In this document: positions 25,921 to 35,002 of the stretch, piece by piece | How the letters are laid out: every line of letters begins with the position of its first letter | How positions within the stretch are numbered: position 1 is the first letter of the stretch | Assembly (NCBI GenBank): GCA_023392595.1 | Contig: JAEVYU010000062.1 | Location: forward strand, 45,596 to 109,595 | Origin: Bacillota bacterium | GTDB taxonomy: Bacteria; Bacillota; UBA4882; UBA8346 | Direction: 5' to 3' | DNA length: 64,000 nt | Position numbers and translations under genes: made by a program | Notes under the pieces: model-generated | The model's input: only the letters and a program-made list of their open reading frames with translations | Databases searched by the model: none | What the model was told of the DNA's origin: nothing

Positions 25921-26786
25921 GCGAAGAATTCAGTAAAAACCATTTTTTTAAAAATATGTTGGTTGAATCGGAACAGCCCCCAATATATTCTTTGGAGGAA
26001 GAGTTTTCTAAAACCAAGCATAACCGGGACCTCAAACCATATTTCATATTTTTTGGGTTTATTTTGGTGTTAATCGGTGCTACGATTTATACCACGCATT
26101 ATTTGGAAGTTAAATCGAAGCAAGTGAGTATTGATATCTCCGATTTTGAGGATTTGCGCCTAAAAGAAACTTTAAGCGCAGCCAAGGAAAAGGAAGAGGA
26201 GTTGCATAAAAAAAGCGCCGAACTTGATACAAAGGCCAAAGAAATTGCGGTTAAAAATAAGGAACTCGATAGTAAAAAGGGCGAAATACGCAATTTGCGA
26301 AATTCTTTTGACCAGGAAGTTCAAAAGATTAAGGAACAAGTTCAGGAACAGGCAGATCTTGAAAACAGCGATAAGAAATCCCTGCAACGGCTGCAAATGA
26401 AAGGACAAAAACAAATTGACCAGCTCACAAAAGCTTATGAGAACAAATTAGCCCAAAAACAGACAGAAATTCTTCGTTTGCAGGAACAAATCCGAACCGG
26501 TGAAAGCAAAGGCGCAGAACTCAAAAGTTATCAATATGGTTTAAGTGTTTACCTAAAGGACAAAAAGGCCCTGGGATGTATCATTGATCCTCGGCAACGT
26601 AAAAATATGACCAGCTTTTTTGTACGGGATCCCAAAATAGCGGAAGAAACTTTGGTTGACGTGTATCATGGCGATAATGAGTACCTTGGTCAGCTCAAAT
26701 TAATTCCGGAAGGAACCGGCGTACGGGTGGAACTGGTTGAGACCATAAAGAGCGTTAAACCGTTTGACTGGTTTAAACTCCCTTGA
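25899..26786 (+). CDS. Membrane-anchored coiled-coil protein coupled to the cyclase
   Basis: This protein of about 295 aa has a cytosolic N-terminal tail of about 47 residues and one membrane helix (YFIFFGFILVLIGATIYTTHYL). A long heptad-rich coiled coil follows (about residues 75-210), and a compact C-terminal domain of about 80 residues has a GDNEYLGQLKLIPEGTG strand pattern. No family was recognised. The ATG at 25899 follows ggag at 25889-25892 and lies 22 bp inside the cyclase gene, so translation is probably coupled and a physical or regulatory link to the cyclase is likely. A terminator follows. Confidence 0.72.
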   Translation: MEPGNKISEEFSKNHFFKNMLVESEQPPIYSLEEEFSKTKHNRDLKPYFIFFGFILVLIGATIYTTHYLEVKSKQVSIDISDFEDLRLKETLSAAKEKEEELHKKSAELDTKAKEIAVKNKELDSKKGEIRNLRNSFDQEVQKIKEQVQEQADLENSDKKSLQRLQMKGQKQIDQLTKAYENKLAQKQTEILRLQEQIRTGESKGAELKSYQYGLSVYLKDKKALGCIIDPRQRKNMTSFFVRDPKIAEETLVDVYHGDNEYLGQLKLIPEGTGVRVELVETIKSVKPFDWFKLP

Positions 26787-26800
26787 GACACTGGCAAACA

Positions 26801-26836
26801 AAAATGCCCCTTCTTTTCCGGAAAGGGCATTTTTTA
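26801..26836. terminator. Bidirectional terminator between convergent genes
   Basis: The arms aaatgccc and gggcattt with A and T runs on opposite sides give a Rho-independent terminator usable from both strands. It serves the cyclase pair (+) and the FloA operon (-). Confidence 0.8.
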
Positions 26837-26842
26837 TTGGAT

Positions 26843-27142
26843 TTAGCGTCGTCCCCTTTTGGAAAGGGGTTTCCCCAAAATTTCCGCCCAGACGATTCCC
26901 TGCAGGAAATTATCCCGGTTTAATGTAAGAAAACCAGGGGGTTTTATGGATTTTGCAGTATCGGGCTGCGATTGGGAAAAGTTATTTCCTCCAACCGGTT
27001 TTACTTTTTCAATATGCGGCGGATGCAAGGCAACATGCTCAACCGATGGCGCGCTTGCGGAATGATCGGCATTCACGCTGCTTTCCGGCGTTACCGGGGT
27101 GTCGTCTTTAACTGGCTCGTCTGTTTCCCAAGGGTCTCTCAT
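26843..27142 (-). CDS. Small hypothetical protein of the FloA operon
   Basis: This protein of 99 aa has a low-complexity, acidic and proline-rich N-terminal part (ETDEPVKDDTPVTPESS) and a conserved-looking C-terminus (FLTLNRDNFLQGIVWAEILGKPLSKRGRR). It starts within the floA stop (ATGA overlap at 27139-27142) and ends just before the terminator, so it is the third gene of the operon. The C-terminal helix could contact the flotillin-like scaffold. No family name is known to me; the coding call rests on the overlap and the composition. Confidence 0.65.
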   Translation of the reverse strand: MRDPWETDEPVKDDTPVTPESSVNADHSASAPSVEHVALHPPHIEKVKPVGGNNFSQSQPDTAKSIKPPGFLTLNRDNFLQGIVWAEILGKPLSKRGRR

Positions 27143-28128
27143 TTCTTTTCACTTCCAGGAGCGTCCGGTTTCCCCGAATTGGAGATGGTATTTCTCATCT
27201 GGGTGTCGGATATAAGATTTTGCATGTTATAGTAATCCATGACTCCCATTTTTCCTTCTCTTAAAGCAGTAGCCATGGCTTTTGGCACTTCGGATTCGGC
27301 CTCTACAACTTTAGCCTGCATTTCCACGACCACGGCTTTCATTTCCTGCTCTTTGGCAACAGCCATCGCCCTGCGTTCTTCCGCTTTTGCCTGAGCGATA
27401 TTCTTATCGGCCTCTGCTTTTAATGTAAGCAGTTGGGCGCCAATATTACGGCCTACATCAACATCGGCGATATCGATGGATAAAATTTCAAAAGCGGTAC
27501 CGGCGTCAAGCCCTTTACTAAGCACGGTTTTCGATATCCGGTCGGGATTTTCAAGCACTTCATAATAGGAGGGCGAAGAACCCACTGTGGTAACGATGCC
27601 TTCGCCTACCCGGGCTAGAACGGTGGCTTCGCCAGCGCCACCGATTAAGCGATCGATATTGGCTCTTACCGTCACCCTGGCTTTGGTAATCAATTCGATA
27701 CCATCTTTGGCAACCGCAGAAACATTCGGGGTCTCGATAACTTTGGGGTTGACGCTCATTTTTACGGCTTCTAAAACATCGCGCCCGGCAAGGTCGATAG
27801 CAGCCGCCCGTTCAAATTTTAAATTCATATCGGCACGATGAGCGGCAATCAAAGCATTTACTACTTTATCAACGTTGCCGCCGGCCAGGAAATGGGCTTC
27901 AAGTTGATTGGCATTCACATCCAGGCCTGCCTTTACGGCTTTTACGAGGGGCAATACGATTTGACCGGGGATAACCCGTCGCAGCCGCATTCCGACCAAA
28001 TTAAAAATTCCCAGCTGCACTCCGGCGGCCCGGGCGGAGATCCATAAACCGAGCGGGAAAAAACTGAAAAAAATCGACAACACAATGATGATGGCAAAGA
28101 TCAGGAAAATCGGTCCCAAAAGTTCCAT
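27139..28128 (-). CDS. floA: Flotillin-like protein FloA
   Basis: This protein of 329 aa matches bacterial FloA in full length. A short N-terminal hydrophobic hairpin (residues about 4-30, FLIFAIIIVLSIFFSFFPLG) is followed by an SPFH-type domain with GRDVLEAVKMSVNPKVIETP and the RVTVRANIDRLIGGAGEATVLARVGEGIV block. The C-terminus is coiled coil rich in Ala and Glu (AQAKAEERRAMAVAKEQEMKAVV). FloA scaffolds functional membrane microdomains. aggaggt lies upstream on the minus strand. It follows an NfeD-like gene, the usual partner arrangement. Confidence 0.95.
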   Translation of the reverse strand: MELLGPIFLIFAIIIVLSIFFSFFPLGLWISARAAGVQLGIFNLVGMRLRRVIPGQIVLPLVKAVKAGLDVNANQLEAHFLAGGNVDKVVNALIAAHRADMNLKFERAAAIDLAGRDVLEAVKMSVNPKVIETPNVSAVAKDGIELITKARVTVRANIDRLIGGAGEATVLARVGEGIVTTVGSSPSYYEVLENPDRISKTVLSKGLDAGTAFEILSIDIADVDVGRNIGAQLLTLKAEADKNIAQAKAEERRAMAVAKEQEMKAVVVEMQAKVVEAESEVPKAMATALREGKMGVMDYYNMQNLISDTQMRNTISNSGKPDAPGSEKK

Positions 28129-28152
28129 TTTTCATATACCTCCTATGATTTT

Positions 28153-28653
28153 TTATTCCAAAGTACGGACGATCACCCGGCTCCCTTCAACCTTTTTTAC
28201 GCAGATCTTGGACTTTTCCGGGATGAAATCCCCCTCGGTGACCACATCGATGATTGTTCCATCAAAATCGGCTTTTCCGGACGGACGTAGAACCGTTAGC
28301 GCGGTACCTTCTTTTCCCAAAAGCTCACTTTGGTCAGCAACTGCCACATATCCGGATTCTTTAACCGATTTTTGTTGCAGAATGAGCTTTCTGGATAGAT
28401 AACCGCTTTTGGCTGAATTGAAAACGAACGAGAGAGCGAGTCCGATGAGTCCGAGGATGATTAAGGTCAAAGCCAATACCTCAGTCCAGGTGCGGGCCGA
28501 AAGAAATACGCCTAAAAAAAGCAAAGCAATCCCGGTAATACCGGGAACTCCAAAGCCCGGATGGATCATCTCGACCAATAACAAGAGGATGCCTAGGGTA
28601 AAACAAGTTGCAGCAAATGGTGAGATTTGAGCGGCAAAACTAAAGAAATCCAT
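28153..28653 (-). CDS. NfeD-like membrane protein (short form)
   Basis: This protein of about 166 aa has three to four membrane segments in the first 95 residues. A C-terminal OB-fold NfeD domain follows (GTALTVLRPSGKADFDGTIIDVVTEGDFI). The short form lacks the ClpP-like protease domain. The start at 28653 is favoured over an upstream ATG at 28671 because gaggtgg precedes it at normal distance. NfeD proteins pair with flotillin-like proteins; floA follows after 24 bp. Confidence 0.88.
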   Translation of the reverse strand: MDFFSFAAQISPFAATCFTLGILLLLVEMIHPGFGVPGITGIALLFLGVFLSARTWTEVLALTLIILGLIGLALSFVFNSAKSGYLSRKLILQQKSVKESGYVAVADQSELLGKEGTALTVLRPSGKADFDGTIIDVVTEGDFIPEKSKICVKKVEGSRVIVRTLE

Positions 28654-28917
28654 GGGCTTGCACCACCTCAAGAGATTTTTTTGAACATGATCTTTTAAAA
28701 ATTAAGACCATTCTTACCAATGTTTTTCGGGAAAAAACTTCGAAATCCTTTTTATTCTTTAGAAGAAACCGAATCGCTTTGATATGGTTGTCAGTTTTGG
28801 AATAATGAACCTGCAACTGATGAAAATAAAAGGCCGTTTAGCTGATGAAGAGTAATTTTTTTGCGGAAAATTCCACGCCGTAAGCTATGAAAACGATTTT
28901 TGGGAAGGATCGAATGA

Positions 28918-30684
28918 ATGATTAAAATCGGCCGCATTTTTTCAAAAGGGACCTGGAGTTTAATCAGTGAATACTGGAACTCTGATAACAAATGGCAAGC
29001 CCGGGGACTGCTCGCCTTAATTATTGCCCTCAATTTGGGTGATGTATACATTTTAGTATTATTAAATGCCTGGAATAACACTTTTTATAACGCTTTGCAA
29101 AAATATAACCAAAGTGTTTTTCTGCACGCTTTGGGTTATTTTTCAATTCTAGCCGGGATCTATATTGTGATTTCAGTATACGAACAGTATTTCCAGCAAG
29201 TACTGGAGATTCGCTGGCGCCGGTGGATGACGGATCATTATATAGGCCAATGGCTTAAGAAGCAAAATTACTACCGGTTGCAACTGGTGGGCAGTCCCAC
29301 AGATAATCCCGATCAACGCATCAGTGACGATATCCGGATGTTTGTCTCTTCAACCTTAAATCTGGTGCTTGGGTGTTTAAAAGCTATTGTGACCCTGAGT
29401 TCTTTTATTTTCATTCTATGGCAACTTTCCGGGTCTTTACCAATCTCCTGGGGAGGAAATGTCTGGAGAGTACCGGGATATATGGTATGGACAGCTCTGG
29501 GCTATGCCATTATCGGCACTTGGTTGACATCCAAAATTGGTCGGCCGCTGGTTCAAATTAACTTTGAACAGCAACGTTATGAAGCGGACTTTCGCTTTAG
29601 CCTGGTCCGGTTACGAGAAAACTCAGAAAGCATAGCCTTTTATCATGGGGAAAACAATGAAAAACACATCTTTCAAGAGCGCTTTCTCAAAGTGTTTAAG
29701 AATTTCCAAACTTTGATGAAGCGGCAAAAGAAATTGACTTGGCTGACTTCAGGATATTCTCAGGTGGCGATAATATTCCCCTTTTTGGTTGCAGCCCCGC
29801 GCTATTTCAGCCATCAGATTCAACTGGGGGGATTAATTCAAATCGCATCTGCATTTGGCAGGGTCCAAGACTCTCTATCCTATTTTGTTAACAGTTATTC
29901 GTCCATCGCCGAATGGCAAGCCATCCGCGATCGTTTGGTTGACTTTAAAAACCATTTCCGAGAGACGGAGCGTATTTCGGAAAAAGCCATCATCAACAAG
30001 GGATATAATAGCAATTCGAAATTCTCGGTTTCCGGGATGACCATTTTGAGACCGGATGGTGAAACCCTGATCGAGCAATTGGAATTTGAGATAGCCCGCG
30101 GTGAAAATCTTTTAATTACCGGCCCTTCCGGTTCCGGTAAAAGTACTTTGATAAGGACTCTCGCAGGCCTTTGGCCATTTGCCGGGGGAAAACTGGATCG
30201 GCCTGAAAATGAAAGAATTTTGTTTTTGCCTCAAAAGCCATATTTACCATTGGGCTCTTTGCGGGACGTTTTACTATACCCCCAAAGGACAGGCGCTATA
30301 TCGGATAAAATGCTGATTGAAGCGATGAAGGTCTGTAAATTGAATGAATTAATCTCTAGACTGGAGGAAGTGGAGAATTGGTCGCTAATCCTTTCCCTAG
30401 GTGAGCAACAACGCATTGCGTTTATCCGGGCATTGTTGCAGAGACCGAAGTGGCTTTTCCTTGATGAGGCAACATCGGCTTTGGATGAACCGACAGAGGG
30501 TCTCCTATACCAACTGGTCCGTAATAAGTTAAAAAACACTACGGTGATTAGTGTGGGGCATCGTCAAACTCTCAATCGGTATCATCAAAACAGATTGCAT
30601 ATATTGGGCATGGGGAAATGGAATTATGAAAAAGCTAATAATGCTTTATTTTTAAATCTACGCCTTCTCGGGATGGAGTATTGA
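28918..30684 (+). CDS. SbmA/YddA-like ABC transporter, fused permease-ATPase
   Basis: This half-transporter of 588 aa has an N-terminal membrane domain of the ABC_membrane_2/SbmA type (LISEYWNSDNKWQARGLLALI, then NAWNNTFYNALQKYN, about six helices to residue 330). The ATPase domain (about 375-560) has Walker A GPSGSGKST, LSLGEQQRIAFIRALL signature and Walker B WLFLDEATSALDE. Family members (COG4178) move peptides, B12-like compounds or antimicrobial peptides. The LSLGEQQR variant is normal for the group. The last 27 bp overlap the end of the convergent TerC gene. Confidence 0.9.
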   Translation: MIKIGRIFSKGTWSLISEYWNSDNKWQARGLLALIIALNLGDVYILVLLNAWNNTFYNALQKYNQSVFLHALGYFSILAGIYIVISVYEQYFQQVLEIRWRRWMTDHYIGQWLKKQNYYRLQLVGSPTDNPDQRISDDIRMFVSSTLNLVLGCLKAIVTLSSFIFILWQLSGSLPISWGGNVWRVPGYMVWTALGYAIIGTWLTSKIGRPLVQINFEQQRYEADFRFSLVRLRENSESIAFYHGENNEKHIFQERFLKVFKNFQTLMKRQKKLTWLTSGYSQVAIIFPFLVAAPRYFSHQIQLGGLIQIASAFGRVQDSLSYFVNSYSSIAEWQAIRDRLVDFKNHFRETERISEKAIINKGYNSNSKFSVSGMTILRPDGETLIEQLEFEIARGENLLITGPSGSGKSTLIRTLAGLWPFAGGKLDRPENERILFLPQKPYLPLGSLRDVLLYPQRTGAISDKMLIEAMKVCKLNELISRLEEVENWSLILSLGEQQRIAFIRALLQRPKWLFLDEATSALDEPTEGLLYQLVRNKLKNTTVISVGHRQTLNRYHQNRLHILGMGKWNYEKANNALFLNLRLLGMEY

Positions 30685-31542
30685 AACAACTATACTGAGA
30701 ACCAGGATTCCGAAAATGACTGCTATGGATAAGCCGATAGAAATTTCAAATTTGAAAAAGAGTGCAGCCAGTTTGATGCCGGTGAATATGAGAATAAAGG
30801 CAACCCCATATTTGACATACCGGAAGGCGCTATGCAATTTTTCCAAAACAAAGTAAAGGCTCCGGAGACCTAAAATAGCGAAAATATTTGAAGTGTATAC
30901 AATAAAAGGATTGGTGGTAATGGAAAATATCGCCGGGATGGAGTCAATCGCAAACAAAATGTCTGAAAATTCGATAATGATTAGGATTGCCAAAAGCGGA
31001 GTGGCATAAAGGATACGATTTTTGCGGATGAAAAATTTTTCATCTTCCAGGGTTGCCGAAACCGGAATCAGTTTTCCAAGTATCCGGAAGACCGGATGAT
31101 TACCCTGGAACTCCGGGGCCTTTTCCTCCCCAAAAAACATTTTAAAACCGCTAAAGATTAATAATAAACCGAAAATATAAAGTATCCAGTGGAAACGGTC
31201 GACAACGGCAACCCCAAGCACAATGAAGATCAACCGTAAAATGATGGCGCCGATAATTCCGTAGTTGAGAACTCGTCTTTGATAAAGCGCCGGAATATTA
31301 AAGCTGCTGAATACGAGTAAAAAAACGAAAAGGTTGTCCAAACTCAGGCTTTGTTCAATGATGTAACCGCCCAGGAATTGTAAAGCGTATTCCTGCCCCG
31401 GCCAAACATAGTCTTTTAAGTGAAAAAATGCTGCAATTTGTTTAGCCGGCCAGAAATAAATCCCTAAATCAAAAAGGAGGGCCAAACCGGCCCAGAAAGC
31501 AACCCATTTTAAAGCCCGTTTAATTGGCATTGTCTGTTTCAT
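30658..31542 (-). CDS. TerC/Alx-family integral membrane protein
   Basis: This protein of 294 aa has about eight to nine membrane segments. The TerC hallmarks are GGYIIEQSLSLDNLFVFLLVFSSF (about residues 55-78) with the acidic DN pair, and EFSDILFAIDSIPAIFSITTNPFIVYTSNIFAILGLRSLYF in the second half. The family exports or balances Mn2+ and other metals. A second possible start (Met at 31530) lies four codons in. It ends inside the convergent ABC transporter gene and follows the AEC transporter by 23 bp. Confidence 0.93.
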   Translation of the reverse strand: MKQTMPIKRALKWVAFWAGLALLFDLGIYFWPAKQIAAFFHLKDYVWPGQEYALQFLGGYIIEQSLSLDNLFVFLLVFSSFNIPALYQRRVLNYGIIGAIILRLIFIVLGVAVVDRFHWILYIFGLLLIFSGFKMFFGEEKAPEFQGNHPVFRILGKLIPVSATLEDEKFFIRKNRILYATPLLAILIIIEFSDILFAIDSIPAIFSITTNPFIVYTSNIFAILGLRSLYFVLEKLHSAFRYVKYGVAFILIFTGIKLAALFFKFEISIGLSIAVIFGILVLSIVVSILHPEKA

Positions 31543-31565
31543 CCTTCTTTTATATGAATTTAATA

Positions 31566-32468
31566 TTAAATAAGCATAATAACCAAGGGTATAGTCACTA
31601 ACGATAAGGCGGTGGTTATGAAAACCAGCCGTGAGGCCAGTAAACTGTTTCCATGATATTTTTCGGCAAAAATAGCGGTCATGGTGGCTGCCGGCATGGC
31701 TACAGACGTAACGGTGATTTTCAGCAAATCTTCCCGAACTCCGAGAGCGTGTAGCAAAACTGCAACAAAGAAAGGCATGATGAACAGTCTAAAAACAGCA
31801 CCGTAATAGATAGTCCAACCGGTTAATAATTCTTTCACCTTCAGTTCTGTCAGCATCGAGCCAATGATAATCATGGATAAGGGTGTAGTCATTGATCCAA
31901 CCATATCGAAGGTTTTGAACAATGGGGCCGGAAGCGGAACGGAAAGTATAAAAATAAGGAACCCGATGAATACCGCGATAATGGCTGGGTTGGTCAATAC
32001 TTTCCGGACTCGAACCCCTTCTTTTCCGGTAAAAATCCATACTCCCAGTGACCAAACTAAAATATTAAAGACCACTACATAAATGGAACCATAAAAAACC
32101 CCCATCGGACCAAATAAACTGCCTAAAACCGGCAATCCCATAAAACCGGTGTTTGAAAAAATTATGACAAATTGTAGGACTTTCCGGTCAGACTGAGGGC
32201 TTTTCAACGAAATTAGAAAGGCAACTAAAGCTGATAACCCATGAGCCACTAATGCGGCCACGAAAAGCGTGATGGCATTGTGCAAAATTTCCGTAGAAAA
32301 CTTAAGATGAAATGAAGAAACAATCATGCACGGAACGGTGATATTAAGCAAAATCTCGGTGATACCGGCATCAAGAACGGGATTTAACAGGTCTTTTTTT
32401 CGAGCGATGAAGCCCACCATCATCAATAAAAATAAGATAAAAACTTGTTCGGTGAGAACATTTTGCAT
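31566..32468 (-). CDS. AEC family transporter
   Basis: This membrane protein of 300 aa has about ten helices and belongs to the auxin efflux carrier fold. The two inverted five-helix halves show ITEILLNITVPCMIVSSFHL and FSNTGFMGLPVLGSLFG near the crossover, then GSMTTPLSMIIIGSMLTEL and VAMPAATMTAIFAEKY. Bacterial members export small organic acids or malonate-like compounds; the substrate here is unknown. It lies between the SET-domain and TerC genes on the same strand with short gaps. Confidence 0.9.
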   Translation of the reverse strand: MQNVLTEQVFILFLLMMVGFIARKKDLLNPVLDAGITEILLNITVPCMIVSSFHLKFSTEILHNAITLFVAALVAHGLSALVAFLISLKSPQSDRKVLQFVIIFSNTGFMGLPVLGSLFGPMGVFYGSIYVVVFNILVWSLGVWIFTGKEGVRVRKVLTNPAIIAVFIGFLIFILSVPLPAPLFKTFDMVGSMTTPLSMIIIGSMLTELKVKELLTGWTIYYGAVFRLFIMPFFVAVLLHALGVREDLLKITVTSVAMPAATMTAIFAEKYHGNSLLASRLVFITTALSLVTIPLVIMLI

Positions 32469-32506
32469 GATTATTATTTCCTAGTGTCGTTGGCTTCTTG
32501 GGCCTA

Positions 32507-33043
32507 TTAAAGAGCAGGCAGATGAAAGTTCACTTGCCCGTGGGAATTCGCTATTTTTTGTTGCAAGTAATAGGAAAAATAGCCTTTATACTTTTCTTGG
32601 AGACTTTGAAGTTTCCAATCATCAGAAGTGATGACTTTCCTGCAATTCTTTGCGCCGCAGTGACATTCCATCCGGTCAAATAAAACGTCCGAAATGGTCA
32701 TACAGTAGTCAAAAGTAATTTCTTCGTTGGCTTCGATATCCCTCATGGCAATTAAATCAATCTGACCTCTAATGCCCGAATTGGGATCACAGGAATGATT
32801 AACATAATCACCATTACCAAATTCTTTATTGGTTCTGGAACCGATAAATTGATGATCGTCAACCTGCAATACCATATATTTGGCTTCTTCCGCTAAATTT
32901 TTGACGATGTCCGTGTTCATCACAAATCCACCAAAAACAGCGATGAGTTCTCCTTTTTGTATTTTTTCACGGGCGAATGTACCGTAATTGGAGATATCGC
33001 TTTTGCGAGTCTCCGCTTTGGGACTCAGATAATTAAAACTCAT
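32507..33043 (-). CDS. SET-domain protein lysine methyltransferase
   Basis: This protein of 178 aa consists almost entirely of a SET domain. AREKIQKGELIAVFGG starts the fold and NHSCDPNSGI is the pseudoknot motif for S-adenosylmethionine. ITFDYCM supplies the catalytic Tyr, and a post-SET CHCGAKNCR zinc cluster follows. In bacteria such enzymes methylate lysines on host or own chromatin-like proteins or remain unassigned. The complete motif set suggests activity. It is the first of three close minus-strand genes. Transfer from another lineage is possible, but composition gives no clear sign. Confidence 0.9.
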   Translation of the reverse strand: MSFNYLSPKAETRKSDISNYGTFAREKIQKGELIAVFGGFVMNTDIVKNLAEEAKYMVLQVDDHQFIGSRTNKEFGNGDYVNHSCDPNSGIRGQIDLIAMRDIEANEEITFDYCMTISDVLFDRMECHCGAKNCRKVITSDDWKLQSLQEKYKGYFSYYLQQKIANSHGQVNFHLPAL

Positions 33044-33314
33044 TTTCCTAACAGCCTCCGATTACATTTTTAAAGTAATTATCCGCCCTTGCCGGCATGG
33101 ACAAGGAGTAAAAACTTGGCCAGGGTGTGCGGCGCCCATCGTAGCGGACCGGAAAACGGTCGAAAAATTCTCTCAAAGATTATCAAGAATTAGTATAGCA
33201 CATTTTTGGGCAGAGGGATTAGAATTTGCATGATGTAAAGATAATTTCACAAAATCCAGTGATTCATCTACATAATTGCGACCGGATTTTATATCGGTTG
33301 GGGGTCAAAAATTC

Positions 33315-33343
33315 TTTACTTCAATTTCAATCCGGTTTATAAT
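33315..33343 (+). promoter_or_regulatory. Candidate sigma-A promoter upstream of the glyoxalase-fold gene
   Basis: TTTACT (33315-33320) and TATAAT (33338-33343) are spaced by 17 bp. No other structure stands out in the 33044-33453 gap. Confidence 0.45.
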
Positions 33344-33453
33344 AAAATAGGTATAAATTAAAATTGGTTTTTAATAAAATGCGAAGTCAGCAAAATCGTC
33401 CAACGAAGGGCGATTTTATTTTAATCAAAATATTTAAGAATGGAGGGTTCACG

Positions 33454-33816
33454 ATGAAATTTACCATGGATCATAACAATTTCAATGTGCTGGATCTTCA
33501 AAAGAGTATGACTTTTTACAAAGAGGCCCTTGGTCTAAAGGAGATCCGGAGAAGAGAGGCTTCCGACGGAAGCTTTATCCTGGTATTTTTAGGCGACGGT
33601 CAGACCGGGCACCAACTGGAATTAACCTGGTTACGGGAACGCAAAGAACCTTATAATCTAGGTGACAACGAGATTCATCTAGCTTTTAAAGTTGATGATT
33701 TTCAAGACGCCCGCCAACTTCATCAACGGATGGGATGTATTTGTTATGAAAATAAGGATATGGGGATTTATTTTATTGAAGATCCCGATGGTTACTGGTT
33801 GGAAATAATCCCTTAG
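33454..33816 (+). CDS. Glyoxalase/VOC-family protein, GloA-like
   Basis: This protein of 120 aa has the two beta-alpha-beta-beta-beta modules of glyoxalase I. Candidate metal ligands are His6, Glu in HQLELTW, His in NEIHLAF and Glu in YWLEII. The substrate-side motif LQKSMTFYKEALGLKE is intact. The ATG at 33454 is chosen for tggaggg at 33441-33447; the longer open frame upstream has no support. The ligand set makes lactoylglutathione-lyase-like activity plausible; other VOC functions remain possible. Confidence 0.85.
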   Translation: MKFTMDHNNFNVLDLQKSMTFYKEALGLKEIRRREASDGSFILVFLGDGQTGHQLELTWLRERKEPYNLGDNEIHLAFKVDDFQDARQLHQRMGCICYENKDMGIYFIEDPDGYWLEIIP

Positions 33817-33861
33817 TTGGAGCTTGGACATAACCCTGTTGGGAGTGAATAAGGAGATAAA

Positions 33862-34560
33862 ATGATGGGTTTTAGGCGACTCGAAATCAAAGAAGGCATG
33901 AAAACCGGTCTGCCGATTTTTTTGGGGTATTTCCCAATGGCGATGGCGTTTGGCCTGATGGCTAAGGCTGGTGGTATAGGCTTTATACCGACAATTGCTT
34001 TTTCAGTGTTCGTTTTTGCCGGTGCCAGCCAATTTATGGCGCTGGGTTTATTGAATGCCGGAGCCGCAGTGGGGGAAATCATCATCGCCGCTTTTTTACT
34101 AAACTTTCGTCATTTGCTGATGAGTGCTTCTCTGGCTGCCCATTTAAAAGAAGAAAAAAAACCTCAGTTAGCGGTTGTCGCTTTTGGAGTAACGGATGAG
34201 ACTTTTTCAGTGGCATCGACTTTATCAAAGAAACCTGGGTTAAAGTTTTTAATAGGGTTGGAGGGCATTTCCTACAGTGGATGGGTGGGAGGAACGATTG
34301 CCGGGTTTCTTGTCGGTTCTTCTTTGCCCGCTTTTCTCCAGGCGAGTTTGGGAATCACTTTGTATGCAATGTTCGCTGCGATTTTGGTTCCTCAGTTTAA
34401 ACGCTCATGGAGCATAGTTTTCCTTGCGTTCGGCTCCGGAGCCCTTCATCTTCTGATCCTTGCGCTGAAAATAATGCCTCCCGGTTGGAGCATTATTACT
34501 GCAATGGTATGCGCAGCAATTCTGGGGGCCGTGTTGATAAAAGATGAGGATACAATCTAA
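33862..34560 (+). CDS. azlC: AzlC-family branched-chain amino acid exporter subunit
   Basis: This protein of 232 aa has about seven membrane helices. AzlC features include GMKTGLPIFLGYFPMAMAFG at the start and FVFAGASQFMALGLL. LLNFRHLLMSASLAAHL and GVTDETFSVA are the conserved core. aaggagat at 33850-33857 precedes the ATG at 33862. It works with the small AzlD partner encoded 93 bp downstream. The family exports branched-chain amino acids or analogues. Confidence 0.92.
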   Translation: MMGFRRLEIKEGMKTGLPIFLGYFPMAMAFGLMAKAGGIGFIPTIAFSVFVFAGASQFMALGLLNAGAAVGEIIIAAFLLNFRHLLMSASLAAHLKEEKKPQLAVVAFGVTDETFSVASTLSKKPGLKFLIGLEGISYSGWVGGTIAGFLVGSSLPAFLQASLGITLYAMFAAILVPQFKRSWSIVFLAFGSGALHLLILALKIMPPGWSIITAMVCAAILGAVLIKDEDTI

Positions 34561-34653
34561 GGCGTTGTTCCCGGATTTCCGGTCCATTCATCCATAAGGA
34601 AGATCAGTTGGTCTCCGCCCGGTAAAGAAGGTTACTCGAATTCATGGAGGATT

Positions 34654-34965
34654 ATGATGAAAATATGGTTGATAATTTTTGGGATGATGGCCGTTACTTA
34701 CATCCCCAGGCTAATTCCTCTAATTACTTTGGCCGATCGCCCCTTACCCCCTTTTTTGAAGCGTTTTTTGCAATTTATTCCATATACTGCATTAGGTGCA
34801 TTAATCATTCCCGGAGTTGTAGACGCTACACCCGGTAAACCTTTGGCCGCTTTGGCCGGTTTGGGAACTGCCGCCTTCTGCGCCTGGCTGAAGGGTGGAG
34901 TGATTTTGTCGATCCTAGCCTCAATCCTGGTAACATTGATCATGCTATGCTTTTATCCGGGATGA
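34654..34965 (+). CDS. azlD: AzlD-family small exporter subunit
   Basis: This protein of 103 aa has four membrane segments. It has the family pattern TYIPRLIPLITLADRPLPPFLKRFLQFIPYTALGALIIPG and ends in a hydrophobic helix. ATG 34654 and 34657 are both possible after ggagg at 34646. It forms the small subunit of the AzlCD exporter with the preceding gene. Confidence 0.92.
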   Translation: MMKIWLIIFGMMAVTYIPRLIPLITLADRPLPPFLKRFLQFIPYTALGALIIPGVVDATPGKPLAALAGLGTAAFCAWLKGGVILSILASILVTLIMLCFYPG

Positions 34966-35002
34966 ACAATTCCAAGGGTTCTTTTTATTTTGGGATTTTT
35001 AT

